From Verrucomicrobiales bacterium (GTDB taxonomy: Bacteria; Verrucomicrobiota; Verrucomicrobiia; Limisphaerales; J093): a stretch of 64,000 nt of DNA. This document shows, piece after piece, positions 35,960-45,500 of the stretch (positions are counted from its first letter, which is position 1; the number at the start of each line of letters is the position of its first letter). A program made the position numbers and the translations under genes. The stretch spans positions 304,884 to 368,883 of the forward strand of contig JACKPV010000026.1 in the NCBI GenBank assembly GCA_024233305.1, given 5' to 3'. Below the pieces are notes generated by a model, which worked only from the letters and a program-made list of their open reading frames with translations, ran no database searches and was not told the DNA's origin.

Positions 35960-37105
35960 CTATCCGCGCCGGTTCGCGCGCCAGAGCAGCCAGCCGCCGA
36001 CGCATTGGAACAGGATGTTCGGCAGCCAGACGATGAGGTGGGGTCTTCGCTCCGGGACCCGTTCCCAGGCCTCGGCCAGGATGTAGAAGGTGTAGTAAAC
36101 CACCATCAGCACGAGTGCCATGAAGATGCCGATGCTGGTTTCACGCCGATGCGCCCGGATGCCGAGCGGAATGCCGACCAGGGTGAACCCGATGCAGGCC
36201 AGTGAAAAGGCCGCCTGACGGTGGATTTGCAGGATTACGGGCAGGGGTTTGATGCCGTCCCGGATGCTCGTCCCGTATTCGTGCAGCAGTTGCCGAAGCG
36301 TCATCTCGGAGATCTTGGGTTCGATCTTCGAAGGCCGTCGCACGTTGAAGTCCAGCGGCATCTCCACGTCCTCCAGGTACCATGGCTGAGTCATCGAATC
36401 GACGGACAACACCTCGACCCGCGGCATGTCCAGATAGACCTGTTCGTCGTCGGGCGCGAGGCGGAGCGTCGCGTGTTCCGCGCTCAAGATCTCGCTGACC
36501 CCGGGAACGTAGGCGGTCGGGGAGCCGGCGGACGGCACGCCCTCCACGGCTTCGGGAGGGGCGTTGGTCTTCATCCGGTAAATGATCAGGTTCTCGAGTT
36601 GATTGGATGCGACCTTGTCCACGTAGATGATCAGCCCCGGGATGCGCCGGATGAACTGGTTCGGGGTCAGCAGCGCCGTGGGTTGCTCGATGCCCAGGCG
36701 GTAGAGCAGCTCCTTGTAGGCCACGCGGCAATATGGTGCGAGGTGGAGGTTGAAGATCGCCGATGCCCCGCTCAAAACCACCGAAAGCAGCAACACCGGC
36801 GTGACCATCGACAGCAGGCTGACCCCGCTGGCCCGGGCGGCGGTCAATTCCTGGTCGGCGCTGAAGCGTCCAAAGACCAGCAGCGTGGCGACGAGCATGC
36901 CAACCGGAAGCGCGAAGACGAACACGAAGGGGATCAGCAGCAGAAGCGCCTGGAGAACCACGCCGATGGTCGCCTGGCGGTTGACCAGCAACTCGAGAAT
37001 CTCCTTGAGCACATTCCCCAGCACCAGCACGAAGGTCGCCGTGGCCACCGTCAACAGCAGCGCCGCCAGCACCTGGCGCAGGAGATACCATTGCAACGTC
37101 TTCAT
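35960..37105 (-). CDS. LptF/LptG-family lipopolysaccharide export permease
   Basis: A 381-residue inner-membrane protein of the LptF/LptG (YjgP/YjgQ) family. It has the family layout: helices near the N-terminus (VLAALLLTVATATFVLVLG, VLQALLLLIPFVFVFALPVGMLVA read as a block, VTPVLLLSVVLSGASAIF), a periplasmic beta region of about 190 residues, and three C-terminal helices (AAFSLACIGFTLVGIPLGI, GIFMALVLMVVYYTFYILAEAW, LIVWLPNILFQCVGGWLLW). Such permeases pull lipopolysaccharide from the inner membrane with the LptB ATPase. Which of the two paralogues it is cannot be told here, and the usual partner gene is not beside it. ATG 37105 was chosen because the first helix starts right after it. Confidence 0.88.
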   Translation of the reverse strand: MKTLQWYLLRQVLAALLLTVATATFVLVLGNVLKEILELLVNRQATIGVVLQALLLLIPFVFVFALPVGMLVATLLVFGRFSADQELTAARASGVSLLSMVTPVLLLSVVLSGASAIFNLHLAPYCRVAYKELLYRLGIEQPTALLTPNQFIRRIPGLIIYVDKVASNQLENLIIYRMKTNAPPEAVEGVPSAGSPTAYVPGVSEILSAEHATLRLAPDDEQVYLDMPRVEVLSVDSMTQPWYLEDVEMPLDFNVRRPSKIEPKISEMTLRQLLHEYGTSIRDGIKPLPVILQIHRQAAFSLACIGFTLVGIPLGIRAHRRETSIGIFMALVLMVVYYTFYILAEAWERVPERRPHLIVWLPNILFQCVGGWLLWRANRRG

Positions 37106-37398
37106 CCGGTCGGGAGCGGCCGGCAAACGCCGACGATGCCGCTGGCGCACAAACTGCCGTTGCGGCCCGCGGCCCGGCAATCTCAAAAGTCGGAGCGCCC
37201 GCGCTATCGCCGTATGGCAGGAGTTCCGGGGGATGCCAGTTGCTTTCGCCGCTGTGCCACCGGCCGTTCGGGGTGGCAATGGGGTCGGCGCTCCGCTGTC
37301 CGCGCGGCGGACGTTCGCCGAAACCCCGGGGGGCGCGCTGACGTCTGAGGATCAAGACCGCCCGCCGGATGGAACCCGCCGGGGGCGGGATTTCTGCC

Positions 37399-38160
37399 AT
37401 GAATCGAACCATCAAGACTCCTTCCGCGGTCATGCAACCTCGCGTTTTCCTCGTTGGCGCCCTCCTGTTGGTCGCCGCATCCCTGCAAGCCCAACCGCAA
37501 GGACGGCCTCCACGCGGTCCCGCCGGCCCGGGTGGTCCGGGAGGCATGCGGGGTGGCGCCCTGCCCGACGGCATGTTCACCGCGACCACCCTGCCGAAGG
37601 ACGACGCCGAGGCCCGGATCCTCAAGGTGCTCAAGGACATCTCCGAAAACCAGCGACGCGGCACGATGATCGTTCCCGAGGAGGACGGGCGCATTCTCCG
37701 GTTGCTCGTCGAGACTATCGGGGCGAAGCACGTCGCCGAATTCGGCACCTCGGTCGGCTATTCCAGCATCTGGATGTGCCTCGGTCTGCGCGGCACCGGC
37801 GGGCGGTTGACGACCTACGAAATCGACGAGGGCCGCGCGGCCATCGCCCGGGAGAACTTCAAACGGGCGGGCGTCGAGGACCTGGTTACCCTCGTGATGG
37901 GTGACGCGCACGAGAACGTTGCGAAACTCGAAGGCCCCGTGGACATGGCTTTCCTCGATGCGGACAAGGAGGGCTATGCCGATTACCTCGCGAAGCTGAT
38001 GCCGAAACTGCGCCCGGGCGGATTGATCGTCGCGCACAACATCAACCCCCGGCAGGCCGATCCGGCGTTTCTCAAGGCCATCACCGGCGATGCGGCGTTG
38101 GAAACGGTGTTCCTGAACCTGCAATCGTCCGGCATCAGCGTCTCGATCAAGAAGCGGTAG
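37399..38160 (+). CDS. Signal-peptide-bearing O-methyltransferase family 3 protein
   Basis: A 253-residue protein with a signal peptide (QPRVFLVGALLLVAASLQAQ, about residues 13-32), a Gly/Pro-rich linker (GRPPRGPAGPGGPGGMRGG) and then a SAM-dependent O-methyltransferase of the catechol/caffeoyl-CoA type: VAEFGTSVGYSSIWM (motif I), YEIDEGRAAIARENF, FLDADKEGYADYL with the metal-binding Asp, and GGLIVAHNI. The puzzle is location: SAM is cytoplasmic, so an exported methyltransferase would need another arrangement, such as membrane anchoring with an inward active site, or it may be an inactive binder. It diverges from the Lpt permease gene across 293 bases. Start ATG 37399 is the first that includes the signal segment. 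Confidence 0.82.
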   Translation: MNRTIKTPSAVMQPRVFLVGALLLVAASLQAQPQGRPPRGPAGPGGPGGMRGGALPDGMFTATTLPKDDAEARILKVLKDISENQRRGTMIVPEEDGRILRLLVETIGAKHVAEFGTSVGYSSIWMCLGLRGTGGRLTTYEIDEGRAAIARENFKRAGVEDLVTLVMGDAHENVAKLEGPVDMAFLDADKEGYADYLAKLMPKLRPGGLIVAHNINPRQADPAFLKAITGDAALETVFLNLQSSGISVSIKKR

Positions 38161-38190
38161 CCTCCGCTCTCCCGCCGCCGCGCTGACCAA

Positions 38191-38366
38191 GCCGTATCGA
38201 TTCAACCCGCGGTAGGCGCCGACGTGTGGTCGGCGCTGATCCCCATGGGCTTATCCGGGCTCGCGGATTCCGACGGGCAGCCACGTCTTGGTGAATCGTC
38301 GCGCCCGGCGGCAGGGGCCGTATCCCCTCTGAATCATGCGCCGACTACACGTCGGCGGCTACGAGT
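38191..38366. repeat. Interspersed element, copy 2
   Basis: A complete copy, from GCCGTATCGATTCA to GGCTACGA. The left hairpin is GCGCCGAC-gtgtg-GTCGGCGC (38216-38236); the right hairpin CGCCGAC-tacac-GTCGGCG (38339-38357) is its inverse complement apart from one loop base, so the element has inverted ends. It occupies most of the 328-base gap between the methyltransferase and octahaem genes. Confidence 0.8.
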
Positions 38367-38488
38367 TGCCGGACACCCGAAACGCCCCGAAGCGGCGTCG
38401 AGGCCGCCGCACACCAAAAGGCATGCCCGCGGGTCGCGTCCCGCTTCTGGCGTTGCGGCGTTCGCTTTGCTCCCTAGAATGGCGGCGC

Positions 38489-40831
38489 ATGGCGGCACGA
38501 AGAAGACGCGGTCAACCGGCCATTCCAAATCCCCCGGCGAAGGAGCCTTCGTTGGGCCGTCTCTGGCTCGGCCTGGCCGGCTTGGTCGTGCTGGCGGTCG
38601 TTGTTTCGTTCGCCTGGCAGCGCTGGTCGGGCGGCCGGCCGGCGTCGCTCCCGGGACCGGATTCCGTCACCGCCGTCATTCCTGACCAGGCGGCCACGTA
38701 TGCGCTCTATGCGGGATCCACGACCTGCCGTGAATGCCACGAACAGGCCTACGCCGAGTGGATGGGGTCCAACCACGGTCTGGCCGAGCGGGAGTTGTCG
38801 GCCACCGAGGACCGCCCGGCGTTCGATCCGCCGAAGACCTTTGAGCACGCCAGCCAGACCACTGAAGCCCGGTACGTCAACGGCCGCTACGAACTGGCGA
38901 CCCTGGGTTTCGGCACGAACCGGGAGCCCTACCAGGCCGTGCGGGTCATCGGCAACACCCCCCTGCGACAGTTCCTCATCGAGCGTCCCGGCGGCCGCTT
39001 GCAAGTGTCGGAGGCTTGCTGGGATCCGCTGACAAACGAGTGGTTCAACGTCTACGGCGCCGAGGACCGGATGCCGGGCGAATGGGGGCATTGGACGGGG
39101 CGGGGGATGGGTTGGAACGCGATGTGCGCGGGTTGTCACAACACGCGGGTGCGGAAGAACTACGACGCGGGCACTGATACCTACGCCACCTCGATGACCG
39201 AACTCACGGTCAGTTGCGAGGCCTGCCACGGGCCGATGAAGGACCACGTGGTGTGGCAGCGCACGTATCGGAACTCCGGTCAACCCTATCCGCCGGCCGT
39301 CGAACTGGATCCCACGTTGACCCGCTTTTCGACCAATCAGGTCCTGAGCATGTGCGGCTCGTGCCACGCCCGCCGCGGAGATCTGACCGGGGATTTTCGT
39401 CCCTACGACGATTTCTTCGATCATTACTCCCTGACCATCCCCGACGAAACCGACATCTATTATCCCGACGGGCAGGTGCGGGAGGAGGACTACGAGTTCG
39501 CGGCGTTCCTCGGTAGCCGGATGCACCTGCGCGGGGTTTACTGCCTCGATTGCCACACCCCGCACGCCGCGAAACCCGCGATCCAGGGCAACGACCTCTG
39601 CCTGCGTTGCCACAACGGCAGCCGGACGGACAGCCCGGTGATCGATCCCGTCGCTCACGGCTTCCACGGCGGGTACAAGGACGGCAACGACTGCGCCGAC
39701 TGTCACATGCCGGTGACGGCCTACATGCAACGTCACTGGCGGCACGACCACGGCTTCACCATCCCGGACCCGCTGTTGACCAAACAGTTCAACATTCCGA
39801 ACGCCTGCAACCGTTGCCACCAGGACAAGGACGCCGACTGGGCCCTCGAATGGACGGATAAATGGTATGGCGAGAAGATGAACCGGCGGACCCGGACCCG
39901 CGCCACCTGGCTGGCCCGGGCGCGGGATCGGGATCCGGCGGCCCGGGATCCGCTGCTCGATTTGCTTGCCGACGAGGAGATTCCCTACTGGCGGGCGTCG
40001 ATCATCAGCCTGCTGGGCCAATGGATCCAGGAACCCACGGTGCGGGACGCGGTGAGCCGCGAGCTTGAAGCTGCCGACCCGACGGTGCGCGAGAAGGCGA
40101 TCCACGCGCTGGAACCGTGGCTCGAAATGCCGGGGTTCGATGTGCGTCCCGCCTTCCGAAGGCTCCTGGACGATTCCGTGCGCTGTGTGCGGGTTGCGGC
40201 GGCCTGGGCCTTGCGCGGGGAAGTCGCGCCGGCGAGCCAGGCCGGGCGCGAACTGCTGCACATGATGGATTTCAACGCGGACCAGCCCACCGGCCAGCTC
40301 CAAAAGGCGGTTTATGCGTTGGCGCGCGGGGACACGGATCGCGCTTACGAGCATTTGCGCCGGTCGATTGCCTGGGATCCAAACTCCGCCCCGTTGCGCC
40401 ACGAGATGGCCGTGGTCTGCAGCATGACCGGGCGGTTGCGCGATGCGGTGGACCAGTTGACCGAAGCCTGTCGGCTCGCGCCCACCGAGGCCGAGTACCG
40501 CTACAAGCTGGCCCTGGCCTGGAACGAGATGGGCAACCTCTCGCCAACGATCCAGAATCTCGAGGCGGCGGTGGAGATCAACCCCCGGCATGCGCGGGCC
40601 TGGTACAACCTCGGCCTGGCCCGGAATCAGGACGGCCAGCCCCAACCGGCCATCGAAGCCTTGCTGCGCGCGGAGGCGGTAAGTCCCGAGGATGCGCGCA
40701 TTCCCTATGCCCGGGCCACGATCCTCGCGCAGGCCGGCCGGATCGAGGAGGCGCGGATCGCCGCGGGCCGGGCATTGGAGATTGAGCGGGACTTCGCCGC
40801 CGCCCGGCAGTTGCTCGAATCATTGAGGTAG
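38489..40831 (+). CDS. Octahaem cytochrome c with HEAT and TPR repeats
   Basis: A 780-residue protein anchored by one N-terminal membrane helix (LWLGLAGLVVLAVVVSFAW, about 28-46). Eight CXXCH motifs lie between residues 80 and 445: CRECH (C80), CAGCH, CEACH, CGSCH, CLDCH, CLRCH, CADCH and CNRCH (C440). The spacing and extra His residues resemble cytochrome c554/NrfA-type multihaem folds. Residues about 460-600 are HEAT-like helices (LGQWIQEPTVRDAVSRELEAA), and the last 160 are TPR repeats (ARAWYNLGLARNQDGQPQPAIEALL). It probably works in the periplasm as an electron carrier or nitrogen/sulfur-oxide reductase; activity cannot be told from motifs. The ATG at 38489 puts the helix near the N-terminus; the upstream open part overlaps the repeat element. 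Confidence 0.87.
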   Translation: MAARRRRGQPAIPNPPAKEPSLGRLWLGLAGLVVLAVVVSFAWQRWSGGRPASLPGPDSVTAVIPDQAATYALYAGSTTCRECHEQAYAEWMGSNHGLAERELSATEDRPAFDPPKTFEHASQTTEARYVNGRYELATLGFGTNREPYQAVRVIGNTPLRQFLIERPGGRLQVSEACWDPLTNEWFNVYGAEDRMPGEWGHWTGRGMGWNAMCAGCHNTRVRKNYDAGTDTYATSMTELTVSCEACHGPMKDHVVWQRTYRNSGQPYPPAVELDPTLTRFSTNQVLSMCGSCHARRGDLTGDFRPYDDFFDHYSLTIPDETDIYYPDGQVREEDYEFAAFLGSRMHLRGVYCLDCHTPHAAKPAIQGNDLCLRCHNGSRTDSPVIDPVAHGFHGGYKDGNDCADCHMPVTAYMQRHWRHDHGFTIPDPLLTKQFNIPNACNRCHQDKDADWALEWTDKWYGEKMNRRTRTRATWLARARDRDPAARDPLLDLLADEEIPYWRASIISLLGQWIQEPTVRDAVSRELEAADPTVREKAIHALEPWLEMPGFDVRPAFRRLLDDSVRCVRVAAAWALRGEVAPASQAGRELLHMMDFNADQPTGQLQKAVYALARGDTDRAYEHLRRSIAWDPNSAPLRHEMAVVCSMTGRLRDAVDQLTEACRLAPTEAEYRYKLALAWNEMGNLSPTIQNLEAAVEINPRHARAWYNLGLARNQDGQPQPAIEALLRAEAVSPEDARIPYARATILAQAGRIEEARIAAGRALEIERDFAAARQLLESLR

Positions 40832-40873
40832 GGGGCGGCTTGGTTGACGGTCCGGGCTCCGGGGACTTAACTG

Positions 40874-41284
40874 ATGTTCATGCGACCTTTGGCAGGCCTC
40901 CTTTGCCTCGGCATCTTGCTCACCGGCTGTGCGACCCGGAACGCCTCGGGGCCGGCGGAGCCTTCGGCTTCCGGCACCGAAGCCGGCGGGACGGGACCAG
41001 GCGCGGTCGAGTATCCGGTCGTGAACGCGGTGCTGGCCGACTCCGGAACCGTGGTCTCGGTCAATACGCGCCTCCGTTTTGCCGTGTTGGATTTTGGCTT
41101 CCACCTGCTGCCGGAGTTGGGCGCGTCACTGGATGTCTTCCGGGAGGGGATGAAGGTGGGTGAACTGCGGGTCAGCGGGCCGTCGCGGGGAAGCACCATC
41201 GTGGCTGACATCAGCGGCGGGGAGGTCCGGTCCGGGGACGAGGTCCGTCCGCCCGGGGTCAACGCTTCGGAGTCCTCCAGGTGA
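40874..41284 (+). CDS. Small lipoprotein
   Basis: A 136-residue lipoprotein. The signal peptide MFMRPLAGLLCLGILLTGC ends in a lipobox LLTGC with the lipidated Cys at residue 19, followed by an Ala/Gly/Ser-rich linker. The C-terminal part (VVNAVLADSGTVVSVNTRLRFAVLDFGF, then VFREGMKVGELRVSG and ADISGGEVRSGDEV) resembles a small beta-barrel seen in several verrucomicrobial lipoproteins of unknown function. It begins 42 bases after the octahaem cytochrome gene and may be co-transcribed with it. Its last 26 bases overlap the convergent FHA gene. Confidence 0.78.
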   Translation: MFMRPLAGLLCLGILLTGCATRNASGPAEPSASGTEAGGTGPGAVEYPVVNAVLADSGTVVSVNTRLRFAVLDFGFHLLPELGASLDVFREGMKVGELRVSGPSRGSTIVADISGGEVRSGDEVRPPGVNASESSR

Positions 41285-41864
41285 ACCCCCGTTTGACGGT
41301 GGCCCACGCGCGGCGCAGGTGGGTTTGAACCGGGCGGGGCGGGGCTTCGGGGACAATGCGCTGGCATCGCCCGCTGCACGCCGGACAGAAATGTCGGGCC
41401 CGCCCGCCCACGAGGTGCAGTTCCTTCGAGCATTCGCCGCACCACTGCTTGCCGCATTGCAGACAGGTGAAATCCGCCGCCGCCGTCGGGTGATGCAGGC
41501 AGGCCGCGCGCCCGTCCGCCAGCAGTCGGGCCTGCGGTTCCTCCTCGCGCATGTGCACCGGAATCCGGATGTCGGGCAACGGGCAAACCACGCGCAGTTC
41601 CACGTTGCCCAGACCCAGCACCTGGCCGTCGCGAAGGACCGCTTCCGCTGCCGGACGGCGATCGACGAACGTGCCGTTGGTGGAGCCGAGGTCCCGAACC
41701 CGTACCTCGAACTCCGCCACCGCCAATTCGCAGTGGTGGCTCGATATCGAGGCGGCCGTCAGGCAAATGTCGTTGTCCGCAGCCCGTCCGAGCCGGATCA
41801 CCCCGCAGGGAAGATCGATCTCGGCGCCCGCGTCCTCGCGATTCATCACCACCAGCTTCGCCAT
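41259..41864 (-). CDS. FHA-domain protein with Cys/His zinc-binding segment
   Basis: A 201-residue cytoplasmic protein. The N-terminal FHA domain (about 5-95) shows the phosphothreonine-binding residues in VIRLGRAADNDICL, SISSHHCELAV and LGSTNGTFVDRR. A Cys/His-rich segment follows: CLHHPTAAADFTCLQCGKQWC, then GECSKEL and HFCPACSGRC, resembling a B-box-like zinc module. The last 35 residues are basic. FHA proteins recognise targets of Ser/Thr kinases; the kinase 6 kb away is a possible but unproven source. No membrane segment follows, unlike longer homologues with a helical tail. Confidence 0.82.
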   Translation of the reverse strand: MAKLVVMNREDAGAEIDLPCGVIRLGRAADNDICLTAASISSHHCELAVAEFEVRVRDLGSTNGTFVDRRPAAEAVLRDGQVLGLGNVELRVVCPLPDIRIPVHMREEEPQARLLADGRAACLHHPTAAADFTCLQCGKQWCGECSKELHLVGGRARHFCPACSGRCQRIVPEAPPRPVQTHLRRAWATVKRGFTWRTPKR

Positions 41865-42122
41865 GCGCCCCGTGTCTCATCCGGGAACGGGAAATGAAAT
41901 CCCGCCCCCCACCAACCGATCACGGCCGGCCGGCCCCCGCCTTCGCCTCCCGGTCCGGCCGGCGCCCGGCAGCGGGGAACCAACCCGTCCCGACGTTGGC
42001 AGACACTAATCCGTCGCTGACGCGCTTGTCGACGACGGGCTGCCGAAATGTGTCGACCCCGGACGGGCTGAAAGCCCCGGGCCCCGGCAACGAGGTGGAA
42101 GCCAAACACAGGAAGAAACCGG
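41865..42122. other. Divergent intergenic region before blaI-type gene
   Basis: About 260 bases between the FHA gene and the BlaI promoter. It contains two GTCGAC sites (42028-42033 and 42052-42057) and no coding frame of interest. The promoter of the FHA gene should lie here but is not evident. Confidence 0.4.
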
Positions 42123-42150
42123 TTGACAAACTACCACGGTAGTATTATCA
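42123..42150 (+). promoter_or_regulatory. Promoter with BlaI-type palindromic operator
   Basis: A -35 hexamer TTGACA (42123-42128) is followed by the inverted repeat ACTACC-AC-GGTAGT (42130-42143) and the AT-rich TATTATCA (42143-42150) as -10 region. BlaI/MecI/CopY operators have the form TAC(A)-TGTA within ACTAC...GTAGT, and this palindrome fits that pattern. Placed between -35 and -10, 30 bases before the repressor start, it should give autorepression of the repressor-protease operon. Confidence 0.7.
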
Positions 42151-42172
42151 AGGTCGTCGAAAGTTGATTGTC

Positions 42173-42559
42173 ATGGCAAAAACGAAACTCCATCGACTCG
42201 GCGATCTGCAGTTGCGGATCATGCAGGTCCTCTGGGACCGCGGCGAAGCCACCGTGGCGGAGGTCCACGACCTCCTCGGAGCCCGACCGCGCCTGGCCTA
42301 CACGACGGTGGCCACCATGCTCCGCAAGATGGAAGTGCGCGGCTTGGTGGCGCATCGCACCGAGGGCCGGACCTTCGTTTACCGGGCCGCGGTGGCCGCC
42401 GAACGCGTCAGCGGTAACATGGCCGAGCACGTGCTCGACCGGCTGTTTCAGGGCAGCCTGGCGACGATGGTCAACCACCTGCTGACCGCGCGTGAAGTCA
42501 GCCCGGACGAACTCGCCAAACTGGAAACACTCATCGCCGAAAGGAAGCGCGCGTCATGA
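42173..42559 (+). CDS. BlaI/MecI-family repressor
   Basis: A 128-residue winged-helix repressor. Order: LGDLQLRIMQVLWDRGEATVAEVHDLL (helix-turn-helix entry), then LAYTTVATMLRKMEVRGLVAH with the recognition helix, then HRTEGRTFVYRA, the wing, and a C-terminal dimerisation helix region ending in ELAKLETLIAERKR. Known members block transcription of beta-lactamase or resistance genes until their partner protease BlaR1/MecR1 leads to cleavage. The downstream gene begins inside the stop codon (ATGA, 42556-42559) and encodes such a protease domain, so the pair is almost certainly functional together. ATG 42173 is chosen over a TTG three codons earlier. A matching operator lies upstream. Confidence 0.93.
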   Translation: MAKTKLHRLGDLQLRIMQVLWDRGEATVAEVHDLLGARPRLAYTTVATMLRKMEVRGLVAHRTEGRTFVYRAAVAAERVSGNMAEHVLDRLFQGSLATMVNHLLTAREVSPDELAKLETLIAERKRAS

Positions 42560-45500
42560 ATCCCCTGATTTCCTCCCTCACGCCGGCCTTTTGGCTGGAA
42601 ACGCTGCTGGCGCCGACGTGCGCCGTGGGATTGCTCTTCGCCTTGGCCGGGGCACTCGCTTCCCGGTTGGGATCCGGGCGTGCCCAACGTGCCGCTTGGC
42701 TCACCGCATTCCTCGCCGCCGCCTTGTTCTTCGGCGGCTGGCTGCTTGGGGTTGAGAACTGGACCCGGTCGGACATCCGGGTTCCCGAGCGATCCGGGCC
42801 GGTCTTTCGGGTGCGGACGAATCTCCCGGTCGGCGACGCGCCGGCGGCGGATGGGATTCTCCCGGCGGTGGCGCCGGCTTCGTTCGTCGAGCCGGGTCGG
42901 ATGGCGGTTGCGGCACCGGTGAATGGGTTGTGGCCGGGCTTGATTTGGGCCGGGGGGACGTTCCTGTTGCTCGCGCGAACGGTGGCGCAGCGCTGGGGGC
43001 TGACGGTGGCCTTGCGCCGAAGCGCAGGCGATGCCGGCCCGGAGCTGTCGCAGCGGGTCCTGCGCATCGCGGCCAGCATGGGCTTGCGGCGGAACATTCG
43101 AGTGGGCGAGGTCTGCGACTTGGTCGGGCCGGCGGCCTATGGCTGGTGGCGCCCCACCGTCCTGGTGCCGCGCGGTTTTCTGGCGGCGCATTCGGACCGG
43201 CGGTTGGATGCGATGCTGTCGCACGAGCTGGCGCATCTGGCCGCGCGGGACCCGCTCTGGCAGGGGATGGCGAGGGTGTTCGCCGCATTGCTGTGGTGGC
43301 ATCCGGTGGTTTGGTGGGGACTCGGGCGGCTGCGCGCAGCGAGCGAAACCGCGGCGGATGAGGCGAGCGTGCTGGTCGAAAACGGGCCGGAGGAACTGGC
43401 CGCCTGTCTCGTCGCCTTGGGCGGCCGGTTGCAGGGGCAACGGGCGGGTTGGCTCGGGATGGCCGGCAGCGGCTTTCGCTCCCATTTGGGCCGGCGGGTC
43501 GAACGGCTGTTGCAGCTTCCGTCGGAGGGCGCGACCTGGCGTCCGCGGCGGCGCATCGCTGTCGGCATCGTGATCGGTGGACTGATCGGGGCCGCGGGAT
43601 CGCTCGGGGTTTCCGCTTGGGCCAAAGCCTCCGACGCTCCCGGACGGTCACCGCTGTCGATGTTGGCCGAGCAGGTGCTGGCGGGCCAGTTCGCGCAAAG
43701 CCGGTCGCCTGCTTCGCCGTCCGAATCCGTGGATCCGATTCAACCGACCGAGGGTGCGCCCGAAGCCGGCGCCTCCACAGTGGCGGTTTCGTCGCCCGCG
43801 GTGGCTGGCGTCGGAGAGGCCGCCCCCGGCGCGGGAGCGGGCAGCGGCACTGTCGAAGTCCGCCTGGATCCTGCGGGTCGGTTCTTCCTGGATGGTCAGG
43901 AGATCGGCCTGGAAGCGCTGCGGGCAAGGGTGGCGGAAAGACACCAGGCCCAACCCGAGTTGGCCGTGCGGCTGGTCGCCGACCGCGAATCGCGCGCGGA
44001 GTACGTGGCCTCGGTGATGACGCTCCTTTCCGCGGAGGGAGTGACACGGGTGAGCCTTGAGACTGCAGGTTCCGCGGGCGAGGTGGAGTCGGCCAAGATC
44101 GGAGGAGCCGACCCGGCGGCCGATGTCGTCCCGGTCCCGGAAACCTCCGACGCGGCCCCCGGTCTGGTTACCCGCTTGTACAAACTGAATCCGGGAATGG
44201 TGCTGGAATCCCTGCCCAAACCGCCTTCCCTCCCCGAATCGCTGGCCCCGGCCGGTGCGCGTCTTGAGAACCCGGCGTCGGGAGGGCGCGCGCCCTTGGA
44301 GCCCGGGCAAACCGCGGGCGAGCCGGGATCCGCGTCCGAGGATTCGTCGTTGAACACCCGGTTGCTTTGGCAGTTGTTCGCCGCTGCGGGCGTTGACTGG
44401 GGCGGCGAAAACGTCTTCACCGCTGTCGCCAGCGGGGCGGGCCTCCAAAGCGGCAACGGCAAGGGGCTTTTCTACAACCCACAGAATGGCGTCATGCTGG
44501 TGCGGGCCACCGCGGCCGATCAGGAGGTCATCGCGTCGACCTTGCAGGTGCTGAACTCGGCGCCCCCGCAGGTGACGATCGAAGCGAAGTTCGTCGAGAC
44601 CACGGATGCCGACGCGCAGGCGCTGGGGTTCGACTGGTTCCTCGGGACCGCTGTCGCCGGCGGCGGGACGAATCAACCCGGTGTCCAGGGCGGGACGGCT
44701 TCGGTGGACCTGGCAGGGCCGGGCGCGACGCAAGCGTCCAAGAATGTCGGCGGCGGTGCGGGTCTGTTTCCGGGAGCGCCGACCCCGCTTGGGGCAACGA
44801 ATGGTCCGGGTCCGGTTGCCGATGAGCGGTTGCAGCTCTTTCAGGGGAACCAGTTCGAGTGGCCCGGGAAGCAACTCCCCGGCGCCGAGAACATGCGGGT
44901 CCTTGCCGCTGCCCGGGGGGGAGTGACCGGGATTCTGACTGATCCGCAGTATCGGGTGGTCCTCCGCGCCCTGGAACAACGTGACAACGTGGACATCATG
45001 GCGGCGCCGCGGGTGACTACCGTCAGTGGTCGTCAGGCCCAGATCCAGATCGTGGATTTGCGCACGGTGGTCAACGGCTTGAATCCGGAAGTGCTCGCCC
45101 CGCTCCCGGCGGACGCGGAGGCCGCCACGAATGCCGTCCCGTTCCGCACCGTGCAGGTGCCGGTGGGGCCGGTGCTGGACGTGATCCCGTTCGTCGAGGC
45201 GGACGGCCTGACCCTGAACCTCACGTTGATCGCGACGGTGACGGAATTCCTGGGCTACGACGAACCGCCCGAGGCAAGCCGGGTGCGGGTCGAGATCGGG
45301 GGGCGCAGCACGTTGCTCGAGCCGCCGCTGCCGCGGTTCCGGGTGCGCCAGGCGACCACGAACGTCCGGCTTCGCGACGGGCAAACCGTGGTGCTGGGGG
45401 GCATGGCGGTGCGCGACGTGCAACACACGGTCGACAAGGTGCCCACCCTGGGTGATCTCCCGATGGTCGGGCGCCTGTTCCGCAGCGAAGGACAGCAGGA

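Noticed and set aside
42556..43640. True BlaR1/MecR1 beta-lactam sensor.
   Set aside because: The protease part fits but there is no penicillin-binding domain with an S-X-X-K motif; the C-terminal half is a secretin.
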